The notes beneath the pieces are model-generated. The model made no database searches. It was given only the letters and a program-made list of their open reading frames with translations, and was not told the DNA's origin. 64,000 nt of DNA from an uncultured Neglectibacter sp. GTDB taxonomy: Bacteria > Bacillota > Clostridia > Oscillospirales > Acutalibacteraceae. The position numbers were made by a program, and so were the translations under genes. Below, piece after piece: positions 17,095 to 25,675 of this stretch. Positions within the stretch are counted from its first letter, which is position 1, and the number at the start of each line of letters is the position of its first letter. The stretch lies in NCBI GenBank assembly GCA_904419785.1, contig CAJFSY010000006.1:1-64000 (forward strand), written 5' to 3'.

Positions 17095-18987
17095 ATGAGT
17101 TCTATCGGTACTTTTGGTGCGTTTACCACCGCCCGCCTGGGGATTTACGCTGCCCAGCTGGGCTTGAACGTTACCGGCAATAACATCGCTAACATCAACA
17201 CTTACGGATACACCCGCCAGTCTCTGGATCAGATCAGCTTGCGCACTGGTGTGGGCGACCGTTATCAGTCTGCCTTTGATGTGCGGGTAGGCAACGGCGT
17301 TTTGGCCACCGGCGTTTCCCAGATTCGCGACCCCTATCTGGACATTCGCTACCGCACAGAATCCGCCAGTGTGGGAGCCATGAACACCAAGCTGGAAGGT
17401 TTGGGAGATCTGGCCGCTATTCTGGATGAAGTAGGTTTGGGCGATGAACAAAACGGCCTGATCCATGCCCAGTTTGGCGATCTTTTGGAAAAACTGCAAA
17501 ACCTTTCCACCAACACCAACCAAGGTGAATTTGACACCCAGGTGCGTTCTTCCGTAGAAGCCCTGGTAACTCTGTTCAATAGCTATGCGGGCAAACTGGA
17601 ACAGCTGCAAGAAAATACCATCTCTTCCTTTAAAGAGGATATAAAACGGGTAAACGATATTCTGGCAAACATCGCGGATTTGAACGCCCAGATCCGCAAG
17701 AGCGATATTCACGGCGACAGCGCGCTGGAAATGCGGGACGAGCGGAACCGTTTGATTGATGAGCTCTCCCAATACATGAAGATCGACGTAGAGTATTCTT
17801 ATGAGGATTTGGGTGCGGGTGTAACCGTGGAAAAGCTGACCATCAAGCTGGGCAACGCTAATCCCGATGGCACAGTTACTTCCGACAGTTCTGTGCTGGT
17901 GGACGGCGCTTACGCCACCCAAATTGGAATCGATCAGATTCCCCAGCCTAACCCCGACTTTGATCCTGATGACCCCACCAAGGCTCCTCCTTATCTGGAC
18001 CCCGACGGCAACCCCACAAACGATCCCGATGCCGCCGCCAAAATCGACAACCCCAATTACAATCTTACTCTTTCCGGGCTGAAGGACTCCAAAGGCAAAG
18101 ATCATCCTGATGCCAATTTGCAAGTGGATGTTCCTCTGGACGACAACGATCTCTATGGCGCTTTGCAGTCGAAACGTGAACTGCTTACCGAGGAAGGTGA
18201 GTTCACATCCCAAGATACGATTAATAACGTGGACGAAAACGCTGCCACCAAACGGGGTATCCCTTACTATCAAAAATCTCTGGATTTGCTGGCCAACAAG
18301 CTGGCTAGTGTATTCAATGAGGCTAACCAGGGATATATGGTGAATGAAAAGGATGAGTACATTGACAAAAACGGCAATGTAATTCTGGATAATGCTGGCA
18401 ATCCTGTCAAGAAAGAAGTTCCTCTCTCTCCCGCCACAGAACAGCATTTGATCAAGAAGGGCGCTGAAAAAGTAGGTGGCCCCTTGTTCAGTAACAAAGG
18501 CGACGGGGATGATACTACCGGTATCACCGCAGGCAATATCTCTGTTTCTCATTCTTGGGCTACAGGGGATGTTCACATTGTTTCTTCGTTTACCAAAGTA
18601 GACGGTGTAGAATCCTCTACCGCCAACTCCAACATCCTGCATATGATCAGCTTGCTGGATAAGAAGATGGACTACAATCCTCAGGATATTGACGGCGACG
18701 CTGAATCAAGCAAGTTGTTTAACGGCACATTCCAGGAAATGTTGGTAAATATCAGCGGTGTTTTAGGTAACGATCAGAACAGCACCAATGTAAAACTGAA
18801 CACATATTACAATTCTGCTATAGAATTGGATACCAGCCGCAGTTCCATTTCCGGTGTGGATTTGAATGACGAAGCTACGAACCTGATGCAATATCAAAAG
18901 TCTTATTCCGCCGCTTGCCGGTTAATGACAACATTAGACCAGGTTTTGGATAAACTGATCAACGGCACCGGCACTGCCGGACTGTAA
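17095..18987 (+). CDS. flgK: Flagellar hook-associated protein 1 FlgK
   Basis: 630 residues. The N-terminus has the rod/hook-type D0 helix with QLGLNVTGNNIANINTYGYT. The C-terminus ends with VDLNDEATNLMQYQKSYSA and a final coiled-coil helix, the FlgK/HAP1 signature. It caps the hook and forms the first junction zone to the filament. Residues 281-321 are an unusual Asp/Pro-rich insertion (PNPDFDPDDPTK, PPYLDPDGNPTNDPD) in the variable outer domain. AAAAGGAGAATG precedes the ATG. flgL follows after 17 bases. Confidence 0.95.
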   Translation: MSSIGTFGAFTTARLGIYAAQLGLNVTGNNIANINTYGYTRQSLDQISLRTGVGDRYQSAFDVRVGNGVLATGVSQIRDPYLDIRYRTESASVGAMNTKLEGLGDLAAILDEVGLGDEQNGLIHAQFGDLLEKLQNLSTNTNQGEFDTQVRSSVEALVTLFNSYAGKLEQLQENTISSFKEDIKRVNDILANIADLNAQIRKSDIHGDSALEMRDERNRLIDELSQYMKIDVEYSYEDLGAGVTVEKLTIKLGNANPDGTVTSDSSVLVDGAYATQIGIDQIPQPNPDFDPDDPTKAPPYLDPDGNPTNDPDAAAKIDNPNYNLTLSGLKDSKGKDHPDANLQVDVPLDDNDLYGALQSKRELLTEEGEFTSQDTINNVDENAATKRGIPYYQKSLDLLANKLASVFNEANQGYMVNEKDEYIDKNGNVILDNAGNPVKKEVPLSPATEQHLIKKGAEKVGGPLFSNKGDGDDTTGITAGNISVSHSWATGDVHIVSSFTKVDGVESSTANSNILHMISLLDKKMDYNPQDIDGDAESSKLFNGTFQEMLVNISGVLGNDQNSTNVKLNTYYNSAIELDTSRSSISGVDLNDEATNLMQYQKSYSAACRLMTTLDQVLDKLINGTGTAGL

Positions 18988-19004
18988 AAGGGGGTACTTA
19001 TTTT

Positions 19005-20084
19005 ATGATTCGCGCAACAACTAACGGTGTGTTGATGGGTTACCGCAACAACCTGATGAAATCTTTTATGACCTTGAACCAGGCAAGAAACACTGTGCTC
19101 ACACGGCGGAATTTCAACTCTTTCGCGGAAGATCCTTCCGCCGCTACTCAGGCATTTCAGCTGCGCCGGGCATTTATGCGTACCAGCAGTCAGTATACGG
19201 TAAGCAACTCTGTGGTGCGGAAATATGAAGTAGCATGGAGCGCTTTGGACAGCATTGAGAAATCTGTGGACAGCCAGCAGAACAACTCTGCGTTTGCCGC
19301 GATTCTGGCCGGCATGAACGATGCTACTGGCTCCGGCCGGAATGCTGTTGGTAAAGAGTTGACCCAGCTCGCAGACAGCATTGTGCAAACCATGAATAAT
19401 AAGTATGGTGAAAACTATACTTTTGCCGGCGCAGATGGTTTAAATGTACCGTTTGAATGGCGGGAAAACGCCGCTGGCGAAAAAGAATTGTATTATCGTG
19501 GAATCCCGGTAGATTCTGATGGCCGCGATCCTGTTGGAAATCCCCAAGGCGCTGAAAATCTGGAGAAGTTAGATTACCTCAGCGGAGAAACAACCTATGT
19601 CGATATTGGGTTTGGACTGCAAGAAGACGCTGATGGCAACTTGATCGAATCCAGTGCTTTTAACTCTTCTTTAGTAGGTATCAACTATTTGGGTTATGGT
19701 GTAGACGAAGACGGCGATCCCAAAAATATTGCCTCCATTATTTCCCGCATGGGCACCATTCTTTCCAACTGTTCTGAGGCCGGCAACTGGGCCAGCGAGG
19801 CAGAACATGAGGAATTTGTACGTCTGGCTGGTAAATTTGAGACAGCCTCTTCTGAGTTGAAGAAAAATTATACCGAACTTGACACAAAAGCGACATTTTT
19901 AAAGCAAAATGATCTTCAGTTGAAAACAACTGCTTCCACTTTGAACGAACAATTTTTGTCCCTGGAGCAAGTGGATTTGGCAGATGCTATCACCTCTTAT
20001 TCCTGGGCACAGTATTGCTACAACGCTTCTTTGAAAGTTGGTAACAGCATTCTTTCCCAAAGCTTGATGGATTATCTTAGCTAA
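19005..20084 (+). CDS. flgL: Flagellar hook-associated protein 3 FlgL
   Basis: 359 residues, homologous to flagellin at both ends: an N-terminal helix with NNLMKSFMTLNQARNTVLTRR and EDPSAATQAFQLRRAF, and a C-terminal SLEQVDLADAITSYSWAQYCYNA-type segment (the flagellin family VDxAEAI motif). The central part is a short outer domain. It forms the second junction layer between FlgK and the filament. AAAGGGGG lies ahead of the ATG, and the gene is in operon with flgK. Confidence 0.93.
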   Translation: MIRATTNGVLMGYRNNLMKSFMTLNQARNTVLTRRNFNSFAEDPSAATQAFQLRRAFMRTSSQYTVSNSVVRKYEVAWSALDSIEKSVDSQQNNSAFAAILAGMNDATGSGRNAVGKELTQLADSIVQTMNNKYGENYTFAGADGLNVPFEWRENAAGEKELYYRGIPVDSDGRDPVGNPQGAENLEKLDYLSGETTYVDIGFGLQEDADGNLIESSAFNSSLVGINYLGYGVDEDGDPKNIASIISRMGTILSNCSEAGNWASEAEHEEFVRLAGKFETASSELKKNYTELDTKATFLKQNDLQLKTTASTLNEQFLSLEQVDLADAITSYSWAQYCYNASLKVGNSILSQSLMDYLS

Positions 20085-20101
20085 ACAATTTTTAACTATG
20101 T

Positions 20102-20124
20102 GATTTATTAATTTCTAATAAATC
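20102..20124. repeat. AT-rich perfect inverted repeat between flgL and yviE
   Basis: GATTTATTA and TAATAAATC (9 bp each) flank a 5-base spacer. No T-run suited to a plus-strand terminator follows directly. It could be a weak attenuator, an mRNA stability element or a protein site; nothing in the sequence decides. Confidence 0.4.
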
Positions 20125-20153
20125 TAAATTTTTGAGAAAGGAGCCGCTCGCTT

Positions 20154-20759
20154 ATGTATCCATTGATCGAGATCAAAACTGTACCGATTGAGATCGAGAT
20201 GAAAGTGACAGATGCCAAGCTGGAATATACCCGCGGGACGGCTGATCTGGAGATCTCCCGCGCCAATGGTGGGCTGAGTATCCGCAGCCGGCCGATTCGC
20301 TTGAATCTGGACACTTTTGAGGCGCGCAATTCGGTTGTTCCCACCACGATGCGTTCGGTCGAGCAGTATGCCCAAAAGGGGCAGGAGTCGGCTTATGAAG
20401 CCACCGCTATCTATGCCCAGCAAGGACAAATGCTCTTAAACGCTAAGATTGGGCAGGAACTTGTTACCCAGTTTGCAGCCGACGCCCAAGCGCGAAACAT
20501 AAAGACCAATGTTGGTTTACAGTTTTTGCCTTCTGTTGGGCCGGAAATTTCGTGGACCCCTGCGGAAATGACCATCCATTATGAAATGGATAAATTGAAC
20601 TTTGACTGGCGCATGAACCAGCCCCAGTTCAAATTTACCCCGGGTGACATTGAGATTTCTGTAAAACAGCAGCCTGATGTAATTATCAAATATGTAGGCG
20701 GTCCGCTGTATGTGCCGCCTTCGGCTGACCCCAATTACGAGCCTGAGGAAGAGAACTGA
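20154..20759 (+). CDS. YviE-like flagellar-locus protein (DUF6470 type)
   Basis: 201 residues, soluble, opening MYPLIEIKTVPIEIEMKVTD. Both halves are rich in short beta strands and Gln/Ala-rich helices (AQQGQMLLNAKIGQELVTQF). The family, including Bacillus YviE, lies between flgL and fliW in many Firmicutes, as it does here. Its function is unknown; conserved placement suggests a role in late flagellar assembly or flagellin homeostasis. GAGAAAGGAG precedes the start. fliW follows by 14 bases. Confidence 0.75.
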   Translation: MYPLIEIKTVPIEIEMKVTDAKLEYTRGTADLEISRANGGLSIRSRPIRLNLDTFEARNSVVPTTMRSVEQYAQKGQESAYEATAIYAQQGQMLLNAKIGQELVTQFAADAQARNIKTNVGLQFLPSVGPEISWTPAEMTIHYEMDKLNFDWRMNQPQFKFTPGDIEISVKQQPDVIIKYVGGPLYVPPSADPNYEPEEEN

Positions 20760-20773
20760 CAGGAGGAGCCGTT

Positions 20774-21226
20774 TTGAAGCTTCGCACCAAGTATTTTGGC
20801 GAGATCGATTATGAAAAAGACGAGTTAATTACTTTTCCGAAAGGGTTATTTGGCTTTGAAGACGAACACGCATTTTTGCTGATTCCTTTTCAAGCCGACA
20901 ACCATACGCTTTTTTGCCTGCAAAGCGCTCAAACTTCCAGTTTGGCCTTTGTGTTGATGGACCCCTTTTCTTTGTCTCCCAGCTATGCGCCCATGCCTCA
21001 GTCGGTAGACTTGGAATTTTTAGAGGTTGAAGAAAGCCAGGATCTTTCTTACTACACCATGTGTGTGGTAAAAAATCCTGTTTCGGAAAGCACGGTTAAC
21101 TTGAAATGTCCCGTGGCGATTAACGCTCATACCAGAAAGGCCCAACAGGTCATTTTGGATAGCGAAGAATATCACATGCGTCACCGCCTGGCGGAATTCC
21201 ATCCAGGGGAGGACGTTTCATGCTGA
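20774..21226 (+). CDS. fliW: Flagellar assembly factor FliW
   Basis: 150 residues with the FliW pattern: KLRTKYFGEIDYEKDELITF, then FPKGLFGFEDEHAFLLIPF, and a later CPVAINAHTRKAQQVILD. The start is TTG at 20774, with AGGAGGAG ideally placed eight bases before; no ATG fits. FliW binds flagellin and, when flagellin is low, binds CsrA and relieves repression of flagellin translation. The last codons overlap the csrA start by seven bases, and the CsrA target hairpin lies ahead of flagellin at 21828-21849. Confidence 0.95.
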   Translation: MKLRTKYFGEIDYEKDELITFPKGLFGFEDEHAFLLIPFQADNHTLFCLQSAQTSSLAFVLMDPFSLSPSYAPMPQSVDLEFLEVEESQDLSYYTMCVVKNPVSESTVNLKCPVAINAHTRKAQQVILDSEEYHMRHRLAEFHPGEDVSC

Positions 21227-21474
21227 TTTTAAATCGTAAAGCTGGAGAATCGCTGCAGATTGGCGATGATATTACAATTACTGTAGTTTCGCTGGAAGGC
21301 GGCAGGGCAAAACTTGCTATCTCCGCGCCGAAAAGCATTCCCATTCTCCGGCAGGAATTGATCACCGCCACCACCATTGCCAATCAGGATGCCTCGAAAG
21401 AAGAATCCGACCCTGTGGAGTTGCTCTCTATGTTGCGGTCTGTTTTGGAAGGCGAGCCGTCTTTTGATAAATAA
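21220..21474 (+). CDS. csrA: Carbon storage regulator / flagellin translation repressor CsrA
   Basis: 84 residues, longer than the usual 60-75 because of an acidic C-terminal tail, as seen in FliW-regulated CsrA proteins. MLILNRKAGESLQIGDDITI is the canonical N-terminus. The RNA-binding second edge reads AKLAISAPKSIPILRQELI, keeping the key arginine. CsrA dimers bind GGA motifs in hairpin loops and over Shine-Dalgarno sequences. FliW is encoded just upstream, overlapping by seven bases. The evident target is the flagellin leader 350 bases downstream. Confidence 0.95.
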   Translation: MLILNRKAGESLQIGDDITITVVSLEGGRAKLAISAPKSIPILRQELITATTIANQDASKEESDPVELLSMLRSVLEGEPSFDK

Positions 21475-21498
21475 AATTCAGAAAGGTGTGATGTCACA

Positions 21499-21681
21499 AT
21501 GATGGATTCTATTGCCGCTATGGCAACGGAAATGAGTTCCGCTCAGTTCGCTGTGCAGTATTCCACCGCCGTGACAAAAAAAGTCATGGATACTCAGGAA
21601 TTGGCAGCTCAGGAGCTTATGAAAATGATGCCCCAATCCCCGGCCCCCGCAAAAGGCCAATATATTGACGTTTACGCGTGA
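21499..21681 (+). CDS. YjfB-family putative motility protein
   Basis: 60 residues, matching the YjfB family in size and layout: an N-terminal amphipathic helix (SIAAMATEMSSAQFAVQYST), then AVTKKVMDTQELAAQELMKM, and a short Pro-rich tail ending in YIDVYA. Members are found in flagellar loci of Firmicutes, but their role is not established. A good ribosome binding site (GAAAGGTGTGATG) precedes the start, and the next gene is flagellin. Confidence 0.75.
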   Translation: MMDSIAAMATEMSSAQFAVQYSTAVTKKVMDTQELAAQELMKMMPQSPAPAKGQYIDVYA

Positions 21682-21722
21682 GACTAACGACGGATATTTT
21701 TTGAAAAATTTTCAAAAAACTG

Positions 21723-21749
21723 TTATTTTTATCTGGCAAAGGACGATAT
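21723..21749 (+). promoter_or_regulatory. Sigma-D promoter for flagellin
   Basis: TTAT, 15 bases, then GACGATAT: seven of eight bases match the SigD -10 element. The spacing is exact, and the -35 is the same TTAT seen ahead of cheA. It predicts a leader of about 115 bases carrying the CsrA-site hairpin. Confidence 0.75.
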
Positions 21750-21827
21750 AGTAAATGTCGGGAGTTTTTTCCTCCTTCTTGTACAGGCCTGCTGGAAAGA
21801 GGAAGAAACGACCGTCATCTATATAAC

Positions 21828-21864
21828 ATCAAAGCAAGGACGCTTTGATTAATATTTAAGGAGG
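21828..21864 (+). promoter_or_regulatory. Predicted CsrA-binding leader of flagellin mRNA
   Basis: ATCAAAGC and GCTTTGAT form a perfect 8-bp stem (21828-21835 and 21842-21849) exposing the six-base loop AAGGAC, which presents GGA in the way CsrA prefers. The flagellin Shine-Dalgarno AAGGAGG lies at 21858-21864 and holds a second GGA. This two-site layout, a loop GGA plus the ribosome site, parallels the Bacillus subtilis hag leader, where one CsrA dimer bridges both. Binding itself is inferred. Confidence 0.7.
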
Positions 21865-21872
21865 AACATTTT

Positions 21873-23537
21873 ATGCGTATTCAGCACAACATTATGGCGA
21901 TGAACGCCTATCGCAACTACAACAACAACACCTCCGCCCTCTCCAAGAACCTGGAGAAGCTGTCTTCCGGTTACAAGATCAACCGCGCTGGCGACGACGC
22001 TGCTGGTCTGGCAATTTCCGAGAAGATGCGTGCTCAGATCACTGGTTTGGAGCAGGCTCAGGACAACGCTAAGAGCGGCAAGAACCTGGTTCAGACTGCT
22101 GAAGGCGCTCTGCAGGAAGTTCATGACATGCTCAACCGTATGGTGAAACTGGCTGACCAGTCCGCCAACGGCACCTTTGACAACGAGATCGACCGTAAGG
22201 CTCTGCAGGACGAAATCGTTGAGTTGAAGAGCGAAATCAACCGTATCGCTGATTCCGCCAACTACAACGGCATTAACCTGCTGGACGGCTCTATGGACGC
22301 CAACGGCACCGTGGGCGGCGCAGCTGTGGATTTGACTTCTGCCCTGAGCGCTGCTGGCGGTACACAAGCTGTTGCCGAGGTTCAGCCCAAGTTTAGCATT
22401 AACTTGGATGGTTTCTCTCTGGCCGGTGGCACTGGTGCTGAAACAAAGAAAGTTACTTTGACGATCGGCACCGTGGCTTACAGTGTCTCTGTAACTGTTG
22501 GTCAGAGCGCTACCGTTGATGCTAGCGCTATTGCTGCTAAATTTACCGCTGATTTCTCTGACGGCAACGGTGTTACATATCGTGTTTCCGCTCAGGGTTC
22601 TAGCCTTGTGTTCACCTATAAGAGTGGCACTTTGAATTCAACTAATATCAATCCTGATAAGTCTGTAAAAATTGCTTGGTCTGGCACCAAAGCTGCAGCT
22701 GTTGGCTCTATCAATACAGGTACTCAGGTCATTCAGGCAGGCGTTCTTGCAGATCCTGGCAAGTTGGGTACTGCTTCTTTGACACTGACTGCCGATATGC
22801 TGCAAAATGGCAGCACAATTACCATTGGCAATGAGACCTTTACAATTAACTATGATGACGTCTATAATCCCACCACTGCTGCGGGCAATAAGATCATCAA
22901 TGTAAAGGATCTGTTGAATGATAGCGGTAAGTTGGACGCTACCGATGTTTCCGAGGTTGCCCGCCGCATCACCAATGCTTCTGCTGGTAATAATGCTGTT
23001 ACCATTGGTTATGATGGCAGCAAGCTGACCATGCAGGTACTTTCTACTTATGATAACGATAACGGCACTTATGGTGATTTGACCAACGTAGATAATATCA
23101 AGAAGCTGATCAGCGTGAACGCTCCCTCTGTTAAGGGTGAAGCTTTGACCCTGCAGATCGGCGATACCAGTGATTCTTTCAACCGTATGTCTTTGTCTAT
23201 CCAGGATATCCATACTTCTACTTTGAATATCGCTGACATTGACATTAGCTCTCAGAAGGGCGCTCAAGAAGCCGTTGACAAGATCAAGGACGCTATCAAT
23301 GATGTTTCCAGCATCCGCGCTAAGCTGGGCGCTACCCAGAACCGTCTGGATCACACCATCAACAACCTGTCTGTCATGACTGAGAACATTCAGGACGCTG
23401 AGTCCACCATCCGCGACACCGACGTTGCCGAAGAGATGATGGCTTACACCAAGAACAACATCTTGGTTCAGTCCGCTCAGGCTATGCTGGCTCAGGCCAA
23501 CCAGGTGCCCCAGGGCGTTCTGCAGCTGCTCCAGTAA
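21873..23537 (+). CDS. fliC: Flagellin (filament protein)
   Basis: 554 residues. The N-terminal D0/D1 region begins MRIQHNIMAMNAYRNYNNNT, includes LSSGYKINRAGDDAAGLAI, and runs to about residue 165. The C-terminal D1/D0 region includes ISSIRAKLGATQNRLDHTI and ends with AQAMLAQANQVPQGVLQLLQ. The middle (about 165-440) is a Thr/Ser/Ala-rich variable insert exposed on the filament and is the likely place for glycosylation or other modification. The codon choice is markedly more biased than in its neighbours, as expected for a very abundant protein. It has its own sigma-D promoter, CsrA-controlled leader and terminator. It is the only flagellin seen here. Confidence 0.97.
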   Translation: MRIQHNIMAMNAYRNYNNNTSALSKNLEKLSSGYKINRAGDDAAGLAISEKMRAQITGLEQAQDNAKSGKNLVQTAEGALQEVHDMLNRMVKLADQSANGTFDNEIDRKALQDEIVELKSEINRIADSANYNGINLLDGSMDANGTVGGAAVDLTSALSAAGGTQAVAEVQPKFSINLDGFSLAGGTGAETKKVTLTIGTVAYSVSVTVGQSATVDASAIAAKFTADFSDGNGVTYRVSAQGSSLVFTYKSGTLNSTNINPDKSVKIAWSGTKAAAVGSINTGTQVIQAGVLADPGKLGTASLTLTADMLQNGSTITIGNETFTINYDDVYNPTTAAGNKIINVKDLLNDSGKLDATDVSEVARRITNASAGNNAVTIGYDGSKLTMQVLSTYDNDNGTYGDLTNVDNIKKLISVNAPSVKGEALTLQIGDTSDSFNRMSLSIQDIHTSTLNIADIDISSQKGAQEAVDKIKDAINDVSSIRAKLGATQNRLDHTINNLSVMTENIQDAESTIRDTDVAEEMMAYTKNNILVQSAQAMLAQANQVPQGVLQLLQ

Positions 23538-23586
23538 GCGGCTTCGCGATTACGCGAATATTCAGTTCCCATCTAATGAAAAAGGC

Positions 23587-23617
23587 GGGGCGGGCATTAG
23601 GGCCCGTCCCGTTTTTT
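23587..23617 (+). terminator. Rho-independent terminator after flagellin
   Basis: GC-rich arms 23587-23595 and 23602-23610 (9 bp with one G-U pair) are followed directly by GTTTTTT. It cleanly separates flagellin from the next gene, whose start is 31 bases further on. Confidence 0.9.
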
Positions 23618-23647
23618 ATTTATTTTCTCCCTAAGAGGTGACGCCAC

Positions 23648-25642
23648 ATGGAAATTATCCAACTGGCCCGCAGGCTGGCCGAGCTTGGCCAGACCCAAGA
23701 AGCGCAACAAGCTTATTTTCTTGTTTTAAAAAATGAAAGCGGGAAAAACCCTACGCTAGAATTTGAAGCAGCTAACTACATATTCTTTTCAAAAGGAAAT
23801 TACCGTGTCGCTTACACGGCTTTTGTCTCACTATACAACCGAGGATATTATCAGGATAGGATCTTAGAGATCATCATACAGGGCTTTTATGTGCCCAATT
23901 TAAAGAAGCAGCAAGTATTATACGAGAAGAACCGCGCGAAATTTGAGCGCTATCCATATCTATTCCGACACGATTTTCTGGAATTCGAAGACCTTCCCAT
24001 TATATTTATTCCCTTTAACGATGAAGGATACATACCATTTTATAAAAACGAGAACCGTTTTGGCGAATATGTCAATTTCAACCGCCCCGTAATCGACCGT
24101 TATTTTTTCAAAGACTTGGAAAAACCCGTGTTGGCCGAGGATGTTTACTCGCAGTATCAACTGGAATATCTCAACGATAATGTACGCGAGAGCATGTGGA
24201 TCGCCCGTGAGAACCACATTTACCTTCATTATACCGATTGGGAAGTTTTCTGTGCCTATTTAGCTTGCTTAGATTTTAGGAAAATGTTGGCAAGCAAAAA
24301 ATTTGTTTTCCTCATTGAGGACGAGGTGTCACAATACCCCATCGACTTTAAAGAACGGTTTGGTATCGATTATAGCCAGTATGAAGTGAAGCCACTTGGC
24401 ATCCGGGAGATCAACCGCCTTATTTGGCACACCCAGCTTTCCGCCCACAATGGCGGCGACTTTTTTAACGAGATTTTGTATGGTCACCCCAACCTTATCG
24501 CCTATGAATCTCTGATGTTCGATAACACTTTAAAAACTGCCAACGAGTTTTATAACGTGGTGCGCAACCGTAAAAAGGGCGAAAGATTTATCGACGAAAC
24601 CCTTCATGCAATTAGCCAACTGCCCAACCCTACCTTAAAGGACTGTTTTCTGGCGGTTTTCTTATCGATGAAAGACAATTCTATGAAAAATGTCGACCCC
24701 GCCTCTCGCATTGTACCGGCGCTGCTTTACCAACCCCACTTTAAGAACATTTCTTATAACATCTCACGTTTGCCTACCACAGGCGAATCCGTACTTCACT
24801 CTGAGGAGTATGATCGAATCAAAAACTCCCCTGTTTTTACAGGTTTTCGTTACATCAAAACTTTTACTCCTTTGCGCCGTTTTACTTCCAGCTATGGTGC
24901 TACCATACGATTCATGGTCAAACAGATCAATGAAAAGAAAAGCGATGAAGAAAAAAAAGGTGCTGTGAACGACGTGTTCCTCAATAAAGTGCTCAACCGT
25001 AGTTTCATGATAGATGACTATGACCGCCTATATAAGGATAGCATTTTAGTTCGCTTTGAAGACGGTAAACTGAATCCCACTGCTACTTTCACCGCCCTGG
25101 CAGAGTTCCTGGATATCCCTTACACAGAAAGTATGACTTATTGTTCCGGTGCCACGGGAATAAACCCCGAATCCATGAAAGGCAACGACCTTGGATTTGA
25201 CCCAGCAGCTATTTACCGTACTTATGATGAATTCACCAATGATGCAGACCGTGCTTTAATTGAATATCTGCTGCGGGACGCTTATGAATACTATGGCTAT
25301 GATTTTCATTATTATCACGGCGAAACCGTTGATTCTGATTGGGTGAACGAACAATTAGAGCACATTGATCATTTGGATCAACTTATTTGTCAAACTATTG
25401 CTGAAGTATGCTACACTGCTATCAAAAAAATCGTTACAGACGAAACTGACGAAACCACAGTGAGGGAAATGGCAAATAAAGAAGGAGAGAATATTCTAAA
25501 GCAGTTCCGCGAAAACCGCCAAAATGCCATTGAGAAATTACTTTCCGGATTGCATTTTGTCAATATAAAAGGCCAGCCCTTACATATGATGCCCATGTTG
25601 AAACTTGACCCAGCTTTGCTGGAGCAACCCCTTTATCATTGA
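23648..25642 (+). CDS. TPR-containing sulfotransferase-like protein
   Basis: 664 residues, no signal peptide or clear membrane segment. Residues 1-70 look like two TPR helices (ARRLAELGQTQEAQQAYFLV, ANYIFFSKGNYRVAYTAF). Residues 100-350 are unrecognised. Residues 365-560 have sulfotransferase-like landmarks: RLPTTGESVL (375-384) in the position of the PAPS 5'-phosphosulfate loop, FTPLRRFTSSY (406-416) resembling the 3'-phosphate motif R-D-P-x-x-R-x-x-S, and DSILVRFEDGKLNPTATFTAL (464-484), the late ILVRYEDL-P-T motif. The 5' loop lacks the usual lysine, so activity is less certain. It starts a seven-gene unit whose next two genes make PAPS, which strongly supports a sulfotransferase. Its position right after flagellin suggests flagellin or a flagellar glycan as a possible acceptor. 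GAGGTGA precedes the ATG. Confidence 0.6.
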   Translation: MEIIQLARRLAELGQTQEAQQAYFLVLKNESGKNPTLEFEAANYIFFSKGNYRVAYTAFVSLYNRGYYQDRILEIIIQGFYVPNLKKQQVLYEKNRAKFERYPYLFRHDFLEFEDLPIIFIPFNDEGYIPFYKNENRFGEYVNFNRPVIDRYFFKDLEKPVLAEDVYSQYQLEYLNDNVRESMWIARENHIYLHYTDWEVFCAYLACLDFRKMLASKKFVFLIEDEVSQYPIDFKERFGIDYSQYEVKPLGIREINRLIWHTQLSAHNGGDFFNEILYGHPNLIAYESLMFDNTLKTANEFYNVVRNRKKGERFIDETLHAISQLPNPTLKDCFLAVFLSMKDNSMKNVDPASRIVPALLYQPHFKNISYNISRLPTTGESVLHSEEYDRIKNSPVFTGFRYIKTFTPLRRFTSSYGATIRFMVKQINEKKSDEEKKGAVNDVFLNKVLNRSFMIDDYDRLYKDSILVRFEDGKLNPTATFTALAEFLDIPYTESMTYCSGATGINPESMKGNDLGFDPAAIYRTYDEFTNDADRALIEYLLRDAYEYYGYDFHYYHGETVDSDWVNEQLEHIDHLDQLICQTIAEVCYTAIKKIVTDETDETTVREMANKEGENILKQFRENRQNAIEKLLSGLHFVNIKGQPLHMMPMLKLDPALLEQPLYH

Positions 25643-25675
25643 TCTCACATTCTAAGCAAATGGAGGACGAATACC

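Noticed and set aside
17071-18642. 523-codon open frame on the minus strand
   Set aside because: Antisense to flgK, whose protein is clearly recognisable; the shadow frame has no ribosome site or recognisable domain.
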